Positions 1 to 9,999 of a stretch of 64,000 nt of DNA are shown one piece after another. The stretch comes from Trissonchulus latispiculum (Eukaryota > Nematoda > Enoplea > Enoplida > Ironidae): positions 1 through 64,000 of the forward strand of contig JASAND010004283.1 in NCBI GenBank assembly GCA_030248195.1. Reading direction: 5' to 3'. A program made the translations under genes and the position numbers. Positions within the stretch are counted from its first letter, which is position 1. Every line of letters starts with the position of its first letter. The notes below the pieces were generated by a model. That model was given only the letters and a program-made list of their open reading frames with translations, searched no databases and was not told the DNA's origin.

Positions 1-833
1 CTAAACCTTTCGTGAGGTTTGTCGATGGAAATTTAGAAGTATGTTGTGTCAATGAAGATAAATCATATCATGTTAAAGATGGGAACGAGTATAAGATCGC
101 TCTTTTACTAAATCAAGAGCAGTACCAAAATTTTATTGCAATTGGACAACGTTTGATGAACCCCTAAGTACAGATACTAAATATTTTCACAGAATTTGTT
201 GCTCAACTACAAAGCTTCACCATTTCTCTTGCGGTGAGCTACGTGGAAAATTTGCTCTTGTGAAACAGAATGGCTATGGAAATCTCCATAGTTTCATTCG
301 ACAGCATAAATATCTACCGGAAACTAAAGTTCAGGTGCTTGGTAAGCAAATTTTAGAAACACTGATGACAGCTCATAAAAATGGAATCGTTTTACGTAGA
401 CATTAAAGCTCTTAACTGGTACTTTGCGGAGCCATCACAAAACTGTGTTGAGCTCGGCAATTTGGAATTGGTCAAAGTAATTATCTACCTGTCGATAATG
501 ACGCACTAACTGATCGTCAAGGGTGCCCCGCCTACGTGAGTCCTGAATTATTACTTTGATTTCAAACTATGCTGGGAAACCAGCTGATATGTGGAGCTTT
601 GGAGTATTGTTGTATGTTGCGGCGTATGGCAAGTATCCATTTTATCATTCGACTCCTTGCGGCTTATTCATAAGAATCAGACAAGGAGTCTTCTTTCCCC
701 ATCTAATCCTAATACTTCAGGCTTGTTGAAACAAGTTATTCGAAGCCTGTTGCAAATGGATCCTTCCCGAAGAACTACTTGGACGCCAACTTCTGAAGCA
801 TCCATGGTTTCAGCTACATTTTGGGAAGAATAA
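1..833 (+). pseudogene. Tribbles-like pseudokinase, broken copy
   Basis: Collinear with the intact gene at 20405-21253, starting at the equivalent of 20421. The reading frame is broken by several small indels, for example a missing base near 168, an extra base near 396 and extra bases near 478-492. Recognisable pieces include the VLLYV-type helix, the HPWF-like end and the final WEE before the stop at 831-833. The intact copy has the same landmarks in one frame, so this copy cannot make the full protein as written. The indels could be real decay or uncorrected read errors near a contig edge. Confidence 0.85.
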
Positions 834-884
834 GATTTTACTGAAACAATTTGTAGATGCAATACTAAGAATAAACATGCTTTC

Positions 885-1450
885 TATAAGAATTGTTCAT
901 TTTGACAAATGTAATTGTTTCATACATCTTCAGAAATTCATCTTTATCTATTAGGAACTTTCCAATACCAACGTCTAAACCATTTTCTACCCAACAGCTT
1001 TCTTGAGATGAGGAAACCATAAAGAACAGCGATTTTTGGATAGGAATTATATTCTTCCATTACAGTATCACAGGTTAGATTTGTTGGGGGTAGCAGTGTA
1101 GATACTTTAGGTGAACTAATATGGAATATATCACGATGACCCATTTCTACAGCATTGTACTGCGGAAATCCTCTCACTATGATGTGATTTTTAGGCATAA
1201 ACACTTGCAGCAGAGGTAACCAAAGATCGAAAAATGTTATAATTTTTCTTCATCAATTGAGTAGAAATCCACGGCGAAATATTTCAAAAGAATATAAGAA
1301 ATATGAACCACGTCGACATAATATTGTTGTTCGAAAGAATGAAGAATAAATACCAGCTCCTTCAATTACTACCAACTTTAGTGGATTTTCAGAAGGTAAT
1401 ATTGGATCATTGAGAGCAGGAGTGTCTGCTCCAATCCGAATAACTAGCAT
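885..1450 (-). pseudogene. Broken copy of the 188-aa small-family protein
   Basis: Minus-strand counterpart of the gene at 21310-21876. The start (MLVIRIGADTPALNDP) and the core EGAGIYSSFFRTTILCRRGS are still readable. A small indel near 1255 and others further on split it into two frames (944-1204 and 1253-1450). It lies tail to tail with the broken kinase, as in copy B. It belongs to a four-member family found only in this element. Confidence 0.8.
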
Positions 1451-1675
1451 TCTGATGCTGAAATTTTGCTGCGTATGCTTTTATACTTGCGAACTTAAAT
1501 TTGGGACTATGAGTGGATGATATGATTCATACCGATGACTTAAATGCTTAAGTTTTGCCACAATTAAAAAATGCAAAAGCTTTATTGAAAAAATAACTAT
1601 CACTATAAATAAACACTAAATCAAGAGAACAACAAAATCACTTTCTGTAAAAGTGCATTGCCATCGGAGCATTCT

Positions 1676-2236
1676 TTATTTCTTTGCTTTCTTCTGTGAT
1701 ATGTTGGGCGGTTTCATTTGTCTCTTCGTCGAAGTTGGCTGATTTTTGTCAAGTTCATCACGTACTTGCATTAAAATTTCTCCAGCCATATTCTCTCCCA
1801 TCCATTGATCGCGATCTGTAATGCGATCATCATCAACATCCAACCCGTTTCTCCAGTACAGATCAAATGGTGTGCAAAACACAATAATGGAATCATTCGT
1901 ATCAATAAGAACCTTCTTCAAAATAGAATTCTGAGTAAACTTTGCAAGCATAGCTTCTTTCGCTAAACTTTTCTCAATCTGCTGCCACTCTTCATCTTCG
2001 ACCATATCTAAATGTTCTGAGAATAAGTATGTTGAATCTTTTTCATTAATTCATTATCTCTGCTTTTTCTTAGCTTCGATGAACTGTTGTACACTCTTCC
2101 AACGAAAGCCTTCAATCCTGAACGGTGAAATTCGAAAATTGCTCAGCACACTGTAACCGCTGTGAAATACGACATACTTTTGTCCTGATGAATCTTCTTT
2201 ACAGAACTCATGTGGAGGAACGAGTAGAGACGACAT
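1676..2236 (-). pseudogene. NADAR-domain protein, broken copy
   Basis: Minus-strand counterpart of 22144-22734. The N-terminal part (2054-2236) and C-terminal part (1676-2005) lie in different frames. About 30 bp coding the AERAGD region is missing or shifted near 2010-2070. The C-terminal part keeps the conserved blocks TPFDLYW and WMGENMAG, but the glycine of the WGNGLD-type motif is replaced (YWRNGLD). Probably non-functional. Confidence 0.8.
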
Positions 2237-2401
2237 ACTCCTTAAATAAATCTAATTTACCGAAGCATCTACTTTTATACCATTCAAAACATTCCAATCA
2301 TGCTTACTCAAATATTTACTTAAATCAGAAAAACATTCTTCACATTCCTAGCATTCCAGATACTAGTACATAAATCTCCTACGTGGACGTTTTGTGTGAA
2401 A

Positions 2402-5400
2402 ATGCTTTTTAGTAAGCGGAAACGACACTGCTGACTCTTTATAAACTAGAGGGGTCCTGCTTTAGGATACCTATGTCGCTACTTAATATTACCAACAGAT
2501 ATCTACATTGATGTAGAACAATTTTTGGATGATGGTTCAAGTCTCATAATTCCTTTGCTTCTGGAATTAGTGCAAACCTTTGCCAAGTAGACTTAAACTA
2601 CAATTTTGTGTCAAACTGAGATTTGTCAAAGCAGTGGATGAAAGTGAATCCATTGAAGTATATTTCAATAGCAAACAGCAGCGATTGTTGAGAATTGATG
2701 CAGATGCAATTGGTCAGAGTTTAGCTATTTCTTCTGCAGAAATTGATCACAAAGTTGAAGAATTTTTACGGCTCGGTTCAGGTTGGGTCATAGATTTAGT
2801 TCTGAATGGTGATATTCATGTTGCTAAATATGAACCGTTAGTTGCATCGTCTCATTTCCCTTTACCAGCAAGTATAGCTGCCAAAAAAGCAGTTCGTAAT
2901 CCCAAAAATGACGATGACTATTGCTTTTGTTTGGTGTGTACTAGCACACTTGTATCCCGTGACAAATCATCCCGAGTTTGTTAGTCATTATCTGAAGTAC
3001 TTTCCTACTCTCGATCTAAAGGAAATCAGTTTTCCGATTATTCTTGATCAAATCACAACATTTGAAACTTCCAACATCAGCATTAATGTATTTGGAGTCA
3101 AAGATCATATTTTTCAATATATCTCTGACAAATCTTACTAATAGCCATGTCAATTTATTGATGCTTACCAACTCTGACACTGGAGCTGTTCATTACTGCT
3201 TGATTAAAGATTTGAATCGTTTGTTAAGTCAACAAACTAAAAATCAGCACAGAAAGTACTTTTGTCAAAAATGTTTGGGACACTTCTCATCGCAGGAAAA
3301 GTTGTCCGAAGCATACTGCAGTATGCTCCAACAGGTTACGCAAAGAATCATTCTATGAGGAAGGATCTGTGCTGCAATTTACAAATTGGAATAAAACGTT
3401 GAAGCTTCCATTGGTTATATGTACAAACTTCGAATGCATTCTAGAACCTATTCATTCTTCTTATCCTTCTCCAAATACTTCGTATACGTGCGAATATCAA
3501 CGACATACACCGTGTGGTTATAGTATCTTACCAGTACTCCATTGCTGCTCCAGAAAGATGCAGACAACTGAGTGAACAAACGACAAAATGTGGAAAGGAT
3601 GCTTGTGGATTCAATTTCTGAACAAGCTCCTTGATATAGAATAATTTCCAGAAAATGCTCGATGAAAGATTTAAGGCAATTTCAATGACATCCTGATGAT
3701 TGGAAATTGTTTCATGAACAAACCCATTGTCATATTTGCACGCAACCATTTCAGCTATGTGAACAGTGTAACCAGCAGCAATTTTTGATGGCTCGATGCA
3801 TGCAATGTCAAAACGAAAAAGTTGAATATCATTGTCATATTTGTGGGTTATTTAAAGGAGCAGCACACTCTATATGCAACCTACAGTACAGTCTTGGAAG
3901 AAATGTAGTAGTGGTATTTCATAATCTTCGACGTTATGATGGACATCTCATAATGCAGAAAATTGGTGAAGAAGCAAATCGGAGAAATCTTCAGATAGAA
4001 TGTATTCCTAAAGGACTCGAAGACTACATATCATTTACCATTCGACTTCAACACGCATGCCCTGTCTCGCTCCCAGGTGGGACAACAAAGGATACACCCT
4101 GTACATGGAGGATAAAATTTGTTGATTCTTATCAGTTCTTAAGTGCTTCCCTAGCCAAGCTTGTTACCCAACCTTTGCACTCAAGGATCCAACAGTTTTG
4201 GTAATCTGAAATCGAAATTTCCTAATGATGAAGACAGCAATCTATTACTTCGCAAAGGAATTTACTGCTATGAATACATGGACAACTATGATAAATTCAA
4301 AGAAAACAGCTTACCCTCTAAGGATGAATTTTTCAGCTCAATTAATTCTAGTGGGATAAGTGATATGGACTATGAACATGCACGTGCAGTCTGGAAGCAT
4401 TTTAATTGTAAAACTCTTGAAGACTACCACAATCTGTACCTTACAACCGATGTTTTATTGCTTGCTGATGTGTTTGAGAATTTCCAGACAGTTTGCGTTA
4501 ACAGCTTACAACTTGGATCCTGCTCATTATGTAACTCTACCATCTTTTAGTTGGGATGCTTGCTTAAAGTACACCAATGTTCAATTAGATTTGATCACAG
4601 AACCTGATATGTACATATTCTTTGAAACTGGAATAAGAGGTGGTGTCTCTACTATATCTCACAGATACGCTAAAGCAAACAATCCTTATTTAACGAACTA
4701 TAATCCCGACGAAATAACTGCTTATATTATTTACCTAGATGCCAACAATCTGTATGGCTATGCAATGAGTTGTTTTCTTCCCATAGGGAATTTGAAATGG
4801 TTATCAATGGAGGCAATTGCATGTCTTGACATTAAGTCAATCTCAGAAACATCTGATACTGGTTATATTTTTGAAGTAGACCTGACTTATCCACAGCATT
4901 TGCATGCCAGTCACAATTCTTATCCACATGCCCCAGAACACTTGATTATATCGAGAGAGATGTGCTCTCCATTTTGTAGAACACTCGCTGATAGTCTTAA
5001 GCTATTCGCAAGCAAGGCTAAGAAGCTTGTGCCAAACTTGAAGGACAAGGAAAATTATATTGTTCATTATCGGAATTTACAGTTGTATCTAAGTTTAGGG
5101 CTGAAAGTTTCAAAGATCCATCGATGCCTGAAATTTAGTCAAGGACCTTGGATGAGTTCATACATACAATTTAATACGAAGATGAGAAAGGCTGCAACGA
5201 ATGACTTCGAAAAGGATCTCTATAAACTGCTAAATAATGCCGTATTTGGTAAGAATTTACTTTTTCTGCACCACATATATAAATTACTGATTAGATGCCT
5301 TAGCTATGTCCATTGTTCTTACAAAACGTTTAGTACAAATGTGCAATATTTTAGATAAATCAATGGAATCAGTGCGTAATTATGTTGATGTAAAGTTGGT

Positions 5401-6104
5401 GACCAAACAATCTCGGTACAGAAAATTGATTGCTAGTCCCTATTATGACTGCAGTGTTGTATTTAACAAAGATCTGATTGCTGTGAAAATGAAGAGAGAA
5501 GAAGTTTTCCTGAATAAGCCGATTTATGTTGGGTTCACTGTGCTAGATCTATCCAAACACTTAATGTATAATTTCCATTACAACTTTATGGTTAAGTCTT
5601 ATGGAAATAATCAGCAGTTGCTGTTTACGGATACTGACAGTCTGATGTACCTAGTTTATACAGATGATATTTACAAGGATATGCTGGTGAACCAGGACCT
5701 TTACGACACTAGTGATTACGATGAACACCATTTCCTTCATTCCACAGTAAATAAGAAGAAGATGGGTGTGATGAAGGATGAAACTCAATGACTTACCAAT
5801 CTTAGAATTTGTTGGTTTAAGATCTAAGATGTATTCCATACTTCTAGACAACAACACGGAAAAGAAACGAGCAAAAGGCATTTCAAAGAATACTGTTCAG
5901 AAGCAGCTCCGGCATTTTGATTATTTGAAAACTTTAAAAGAGGGAAGTATTTCACGACATAAAATGAACTTTATTAGAAGCTCCTTGCATGTAATATCAT
6001 CAGTAGAACAAAACAAGGTTGGATTATCAGCATTTGATGACAAACGGTTTATACTAGAAGATGGCATTCACACCCGTGCTTATGGATATTCTGAAGATAT
6101 GTAG
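2402..6104 (+). pseudogene. Protein-primed DNA polymerase B, broken copy
   Basis: Collinear with the intact polymerase at 22901-26597. It is split by frameshifts or stops between 2402 and about 4510, and again near 5785 where a short change introduces a stop after DETQ. The exonuclease I motif reads CTNFE instead of ADFE (about 3424-3435), so a metal-binding aspartate is lost. From about 4250 on it is nearly identical to copy B, including the intron (about 5249-5354) inside motif B. The base after the acceptor differs, which would change the glycine of that motif to aspartate. Not expected to be active. Confidence 0.88.
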
Positions 6105-6159
6105 ATGCGTGGGCTATCTTTTTCATATATAATAACAGTTGTAACTGGCAAGTTCAGTC

Positions 6160-6675
6160 ATGGCAAATTTAGAGGTTGTGTTGTTGACAGAACTTGCCAA
6201 GCTGCCAATTCAAGGCACATCAAATTCAGCAGGATTCGATCTTTTTAGTGCAAGATCATGTGTAGTGCCAGCAAATCTTGGTCGCGTTTTGGTACTAACT
6301 GACATTACAATTAAGCTACCAGATCATTATTATGGTCGCATTGCTCCTAGATCAGGCCTTGCTTTGAAACATGGTATACATGTTATGGGTGGAGTTATTG
6401 ATGCTGATTATCGAGGAAATGTTGGTGTGCTGTTGGTGAACTTCAGCAGCACAGATTTTCTTATAAATGTTGGTGATAGAATTGCTCAGCTAGTTTGCGA
6501 GCGTTACTGCACTCCTAATGTGGTTGAAGTTGTAACTTTGGATGCTACTCAGCGTGGAGACAAAGGATTTGGGTCAACTGACAGCAAAAGATTTGAATCT
6601 ACAAGCAATAGAGCTGAAAATGTTGACTCTTTAATGGATGACACTTTTATGAAAGAAACAGTCTGGTTTAATTAA
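6160..6675 (+). CDS. dut: dUTPase (copy A)
   Basis: 171 residues, a trimeric-type dUTP diphosphatase that converts dUTP to dUMP and so keeps uracil out of new DNA. All five family motifs are present in order: AGFDLFSA (about residue 24), APRSGLA (about 61), the substrate-contacting GVIDADYRGNVGV, RIAQLV, and RGDKGFGSTDS near the end. Motif V has D-K where most members have x-G. It differs from copy B by one residue (V for I next to the motif III aspartate). It is preceded by a TATA-like ATATATAA and followed by AATAAA. It stays open although the upstream polymerase copy is broken. Confidence 0.95.
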   Translation: MANLEVVLLTELAKLPIQGTSNSAGFDLFSARSCVVPANLGRVLVLTDITIKLPDHYYGRIAPRSGLALKHGIHVMGGVIDADYRGNVGVLLVNFSSTDFLINVGDRIAQLVCERYCTPNVVEVVTLDATQRGDKGFGSTDSKRFESTSNRAENVDSLMDDTFMKETVWFN

Positions 6676-6754
6676 ATGTTGTTTTAGTTGAATAAAGTGG
6701 TGTTGGGTAAGGTGTCTAAGTTTATAATAAAACACTATAAGTATTGCTAACTAA

Positions 6755-7204
6755 ATGCCTTTAGCTATTATTCATCCATCATGTAGGGTAGTTAAGGGAT
6801 TGAATAACCTGGAGTACAACACTATTCTACTCTTAGAACCATTTTCCTTATTTTCACGGTACTTTCATACCGTTTTCACTGAAGTGAGGAATGGAAAATA
6901 CTTCATAGTTCTTAGAATTAGAAATCTTATGTTTAGAAATTCAAAGAAGACTCAATTATTTTTGGATTATTGGTGTCCGCTTTTGGAAGCACTTATTCCA
7001 GCAGTTATAGAAAGGGTTGAATTTACTGAGTATAACTGTAGATGTGTCATTCCGCCAAGCTTTGAAATAGAAAATTCATACTGTGTGAAACCAAACACTA
7101 GTAGTGATTATTGTGATCTCATCATGGAAGAATTTTATAGCTTTGTCGCGGAAGAAATGAATATCATAAACATGCATGAATCATTTGATCAAGTACAAAT
7201 TTAG
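6755..7204 (+). CDS. 149-aa member of the element's small paralogous family (copy A)
   Basis: Intact 149-residue ORF, one residue different from copy B (TQLFLDYW against THLFLDYW). Its core, with LLLEPFSLFSRYFHT, a basic/glycine turn, a Phe-rich strand, FLDYWCPLLEALIP and a VEF strand, lines up with the proteins at 18829-19440, 19693-20172 and 21310-21876. Function unknown. It has no signal peptide or membrane segment. It lies between dUTPase and the CARD gene on the same strand, each with its own TATA-like box. Confidence 0.85.
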   Translation: MPLAIIHPSCRVVKGLNNLEYNTILLLEPFSLFSRYFHTVFTEVRNGKYFIVLRIRNLMFRNSKKTQLFLDYWCPLLEALIPAVIERVEFTEYNCRCVIPPSFEIENSYCVKPNTSSDYCDLIMEEFYSFVAEEMNIINMHESFDQVQI

Positions 7205-7267
7205 ATCACTTTGATATTAGTAGGCATTATATAAGGATACAACATTATACCATTCTTTCATTCTACC

Positions 7268-7768
7268 ATGGAGTGTGTAATCGACAATTTGGTGTTGTTT
7301 TGCAACGAAATGAAAGCAGAACCTGTAGTAGACTATCTCGTCGAAAATCGTCTGCTTCCTTTTCAAACAGTGGATGATATTAAATTCAAATCATCGCATG
7401 ATGCAAATTTTGAACTTTTGTCCAGAATTCAACGAGCTGGACCGTATGCTGCCGCTTTATTTCGTGAAGCTCTTTTCAAATCTGGACAGTATGATCTTTT
7501 GAAATTGTTGCCTAAGTCCGATCTTGCTCTAACAAGAGAGTTTACTTGGAAGATTTATACGAGGCTGGAGAAATTAGATCAACAGAGTAGTGATCCTTTC
7601 CCAACAATGCGTGCTGCTGTTGATGATGCTGGCATGGTACTGAGCTCGAAGGATTGTGATTGTAGAAATGTGAAATTTACACAATGGTTAGGAAATGTTC
7701 CTGCAAAACATTGGCAGATACCCGAATGGCTAATTGCTCCTGAGAATCATTTGAATTGTATACATTAA
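7268..7768 (+). CDS. CARD-domain protein (copy A)
   Basis: 166 residues. Residues 1-~88 read as a caspase-recruitment domain: helix 1 with LVLFCNEM, then VVDYLVENRLLP, the polar DDIK turn, LLSRIQRAGPYAAALFREAL and a final SGQYDLLKLL helix. The second half (about 90-166, with several Cys/His/Trp) is not recognised. CARDs make homotypic contacts in apoptosis and inflammasome complexes. A lone CARD on a virus-like element would be expected to act as a decoy or adaptor, but that is inference. A TATATAAGG box lies about 40 bp upstream of the ATG and AATAAA follows the stop. Confidence 0.82.
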   Translation: MECVIDNLVLFCNEMKAEPVVDYLVENRLLPFQTVDDIKFKSSHDANFELLSRIQRAGPYAAALFREALFKSGQYDLLKLLPKSDLALTREFTWKIYTRLEKLDQQSSDPFPTMRAAVDDAGMVLSSKDCDCRNVKFTQWLGNVPAKHWQIPEWLIAPENHLNCIH

Positions 7769-7849
7769 CATTTTAACATTGTATCAAGTGTTATTTTTGA
7801 CAATAAATGATTTGCTTTTGGACTTTTATTAGAAACCCTAAATTGATAG

Positions 7850-8373
7850 AACAAGTCAAGCTAGGGAATGTAGACCTTGGCCTAAATAGACGTGCATTCC
7901 ATTTGATGAATGTATGGCCTTTGAGGAATGTATGGCATTTAAGGAATGTAGTATAACTATATTCCTCAAGTGGTCGTGGAGTTGAGAAATGTAGTTATCA
8001 TTAAGGAATTTCAAGAATGTACAGAGATGGTTCAGAGAATTTAGGAATGTAGTGGAACTGCATTCCATATGTGAGAATGTAGTAGGGTTGTATTCCTCAG
8101 GGCTGTATTCGAGTAATGTATGACATTTGAGGAATGCATGGCATTTGAGGAATGTAGTATAGCTGCATTCCTCAAGTGGCCTAGCATTTCTAACTACTCT
8201 AGCTTTTTAAGGAATCTCAAGACTAGAGGGTCTAGACCATTTCGGAATGTAGTTGAATTACATTCCATCTGAGAATTTGAGGAATTTAGTGGACTAGATT
8301 CTATTAGAAGAACGTGAGGAATGTAGTTGGACTACATTCCTCAGTGGCCTAGACCCGGCTTATGTCTACTACT
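7850..8373 (-). repeat. Polinton right terminal inverted repeat region (copy A)
   Basis: About 520 bp without genes, full of GGAATGTAG / CTACATTCC words, many facing each other as short palindromes. The last ~200 bp is the reverse complement (imperfect) of the left end of copy B. It ends in ACTACT at 8373, against the target duplication TTAATT. There is no supported coding sequence here. Confidence 0.85.
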
Positions 8374-8804
8374 TTAATTGCTGGTTAGACAAACAGAGTT
8401 TACGATTAGAAAAAAAAATAGAGTCTTAGAACAGCTAAAATTTTACTAATAAGCTAATAAACAGCTGAAGTAGTTTACTGTGTCAAATCAAAATAGAAGC
8501 AAAAACAACGCATGTGTATACAACGTACGTATACACCAAGATACGTGTGCTTAGAAGCAACTGCAGACGGAAGGATCAATGTAGAAGCGAAGAGGTATAT
8601 AAGCGGGGTCTGGGGGGCGGAGCCCCCAGAAGAAGCCAGAGCCCAAACTACGTTGAATTGTCCCAAGAAATTAATTTAGAGCACTCTGGAAATTCTTGCT
8701 ACCGAATTTTTCGGCTGTGTATTTTGGTGCGTATTTTTGTTTTTGACTGCGTATTTTAAGCTCGACTGCGTAAATACGCAGTATTTTACGCAAAAAAAAC
8801 CGTG
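8374..8804. mobile_element. Right half of hAT-like element split by the Polinton (copy A)
   Basis: Begins at the TTAATT duplication. It contains a GC hairpin (8610-8629, loop GGA) and subterminal TGCGTATTTT repeats (about 8715-8790), and ends AAAAAAACCGTG at 8804. It is followed by TCGCTCAA, the 8-bp duplication that also flanks the other end of copy B's element at 14183-14190. Confidence 0.85.
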
Positions 8805-9560
8805 TCGCTCAATGACCTATCCATGTTGCTGGGGGCACCCTGATGGTGCTGGGCCCAACCGTGACGCAACTCTGACTTTGGCCTCTTATACAGAAAGATC
8901 CACAGTAGGCAGGTCGTTCATATTTGGCATTTGGGCTGGGGTGCGGAATTGCTACGCCATAGGCTATAGTAGGTTTCGCTCGGTGCCCTGTGGCGCCCTG
9001 GCCAGGGGTCCGTACCGTGGTCAAAGTGCGATCAAAATTCGAAATTTCCAAAAGTAGTCAAGTTTGGTATCAAATTACAGCCCTTGGTGAGGCGAACATT
9101 TTTTGTCATAGGAGGACTCTCCAAAGTGAACCCAGTGGCGGTGGCGCCTAACCAGGGGTCAAGTGTGTAGTGTGGGTTAGGGACTACGGACTGTGGAGGC
9201 CTACACATAAGAGCTGCTGGGCTGATGGTGCTTGGCCCAACCGTGACGCAACTCTGACTTTCGCCCTCTTTTGACGGATCAGAAAGATCCACAGTACGCA
9301 TGTCGTTCATATTTGGCATTTGGCTGGGGTGCGGGAGGGCTACGCCGTAGCTATAGTAGGTTTCGTCCGGACCCCTGAGGGCACTGGCCAGGGGTCCGGA
9401 CCCGGTCCGGGGTCCATGGCCAAAAACCGATTTTTCCAAAAAAGTGGCCAGGTTTGATTTCAAGTGAAAGCCCTTGGTGAGGCGAACATTTTTTTATTGG
9501 GGAACCCCTCCAAAGTGGACCCATCGGCCTGCGGCGCCGACCAGGGTCCGGACCGGTACA
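8805..9560. repeat. ~485-bp satellite, degenerate units
   Basis: Shares with 12640-14190 and 29301-29990 the same G+C-rich repeat: CTATCCATGT, GGCACCCTGATGGTGCTGGGCCCAACCGTGAC (read in pieces), a GGTTTCGCT block and a GGTGAGGCGAACATTTTTT block. Short ORFs on both strands are by-products of the repeat and change between units. No gene. Confidence 0.8.
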
Positions 9561-9778
9561 AAATGGTCAAAAAGAGGCTTTGGCTTTAGAGGCTTTGTGC
9601 GAGGCGAGGTTATAAGTTGTGCTACAGTGGAAAAATGTTGGAAAAAGAGTTTGAGCGAGGCTATAACTTGCGCTACAGCGGAAAAATGCTGGAAACAAGT
9701 GGGAAAAATGCCCTAGACGGGCATGCAATGGTGAGAATAGGGAAAGATGGAGGGCGGAAAAATGCCAATACATTTTAC

Positions 9779-9990
9779 GGTCGGCGCTGAAAATGATAGA
9801 AACTAGGGTTCATAACCGAATAGGGAATGCAGTCAGCGCTGAAAATGATAGAAACTAGGTTCGTGCGCCGAATAGGGAAATTGCGGTCGGCGCTGAAAAT
9901 GATAGAAACTAGATTCAGCGCCGAATAGGGAATGCGGTCGGCGCTGAAAAATGCTAGAAACTAGGGTTCAGATCCGGAATAGGGACGGCC
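9779..9990. repeat. ~60-bp tandem repeat, four units
   Basis: Four units of a repeat containing GTCGGCGCTGAAAATGATAG then AAACTAG, GGTTCA and CGAATAGGGAATG. The same array is at 30279-30485 in copy B. Single-base differences separate the units. Confidence 0.85.
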
Positions 9991-9999
9991 GTCGTGGTC

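Larger units (their letters stand above)
1..8373 (+). mobile_element. Polinton/Maverick copy A, right part, partly degenerate
   Basis: Right part of a Polinton whose left end lies outside the window. It holds broken copies of the Tribbles-like kinase, a small-family protein, the NADAR protein and the DNA polymerase. Intact copies of dUTPase, the 149-aa protein and the CARD protein follow. The right end ...GTCTACTACT at 8373 is followed by TTAATT, the 6-bp target duplication also seen at copy B. The fragment has the gene order and spacing of copy B, except that about 60 bp equivalent to 21961-22020 is missing. Confidence 0.9.

Noticed and set aside
7850..8373. CRISPR-like array suggested by repeated GGAATGTAG words
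   Set aside because: Spacing is irregular, words face both ways, and the context is a transposon end in an animal genome.
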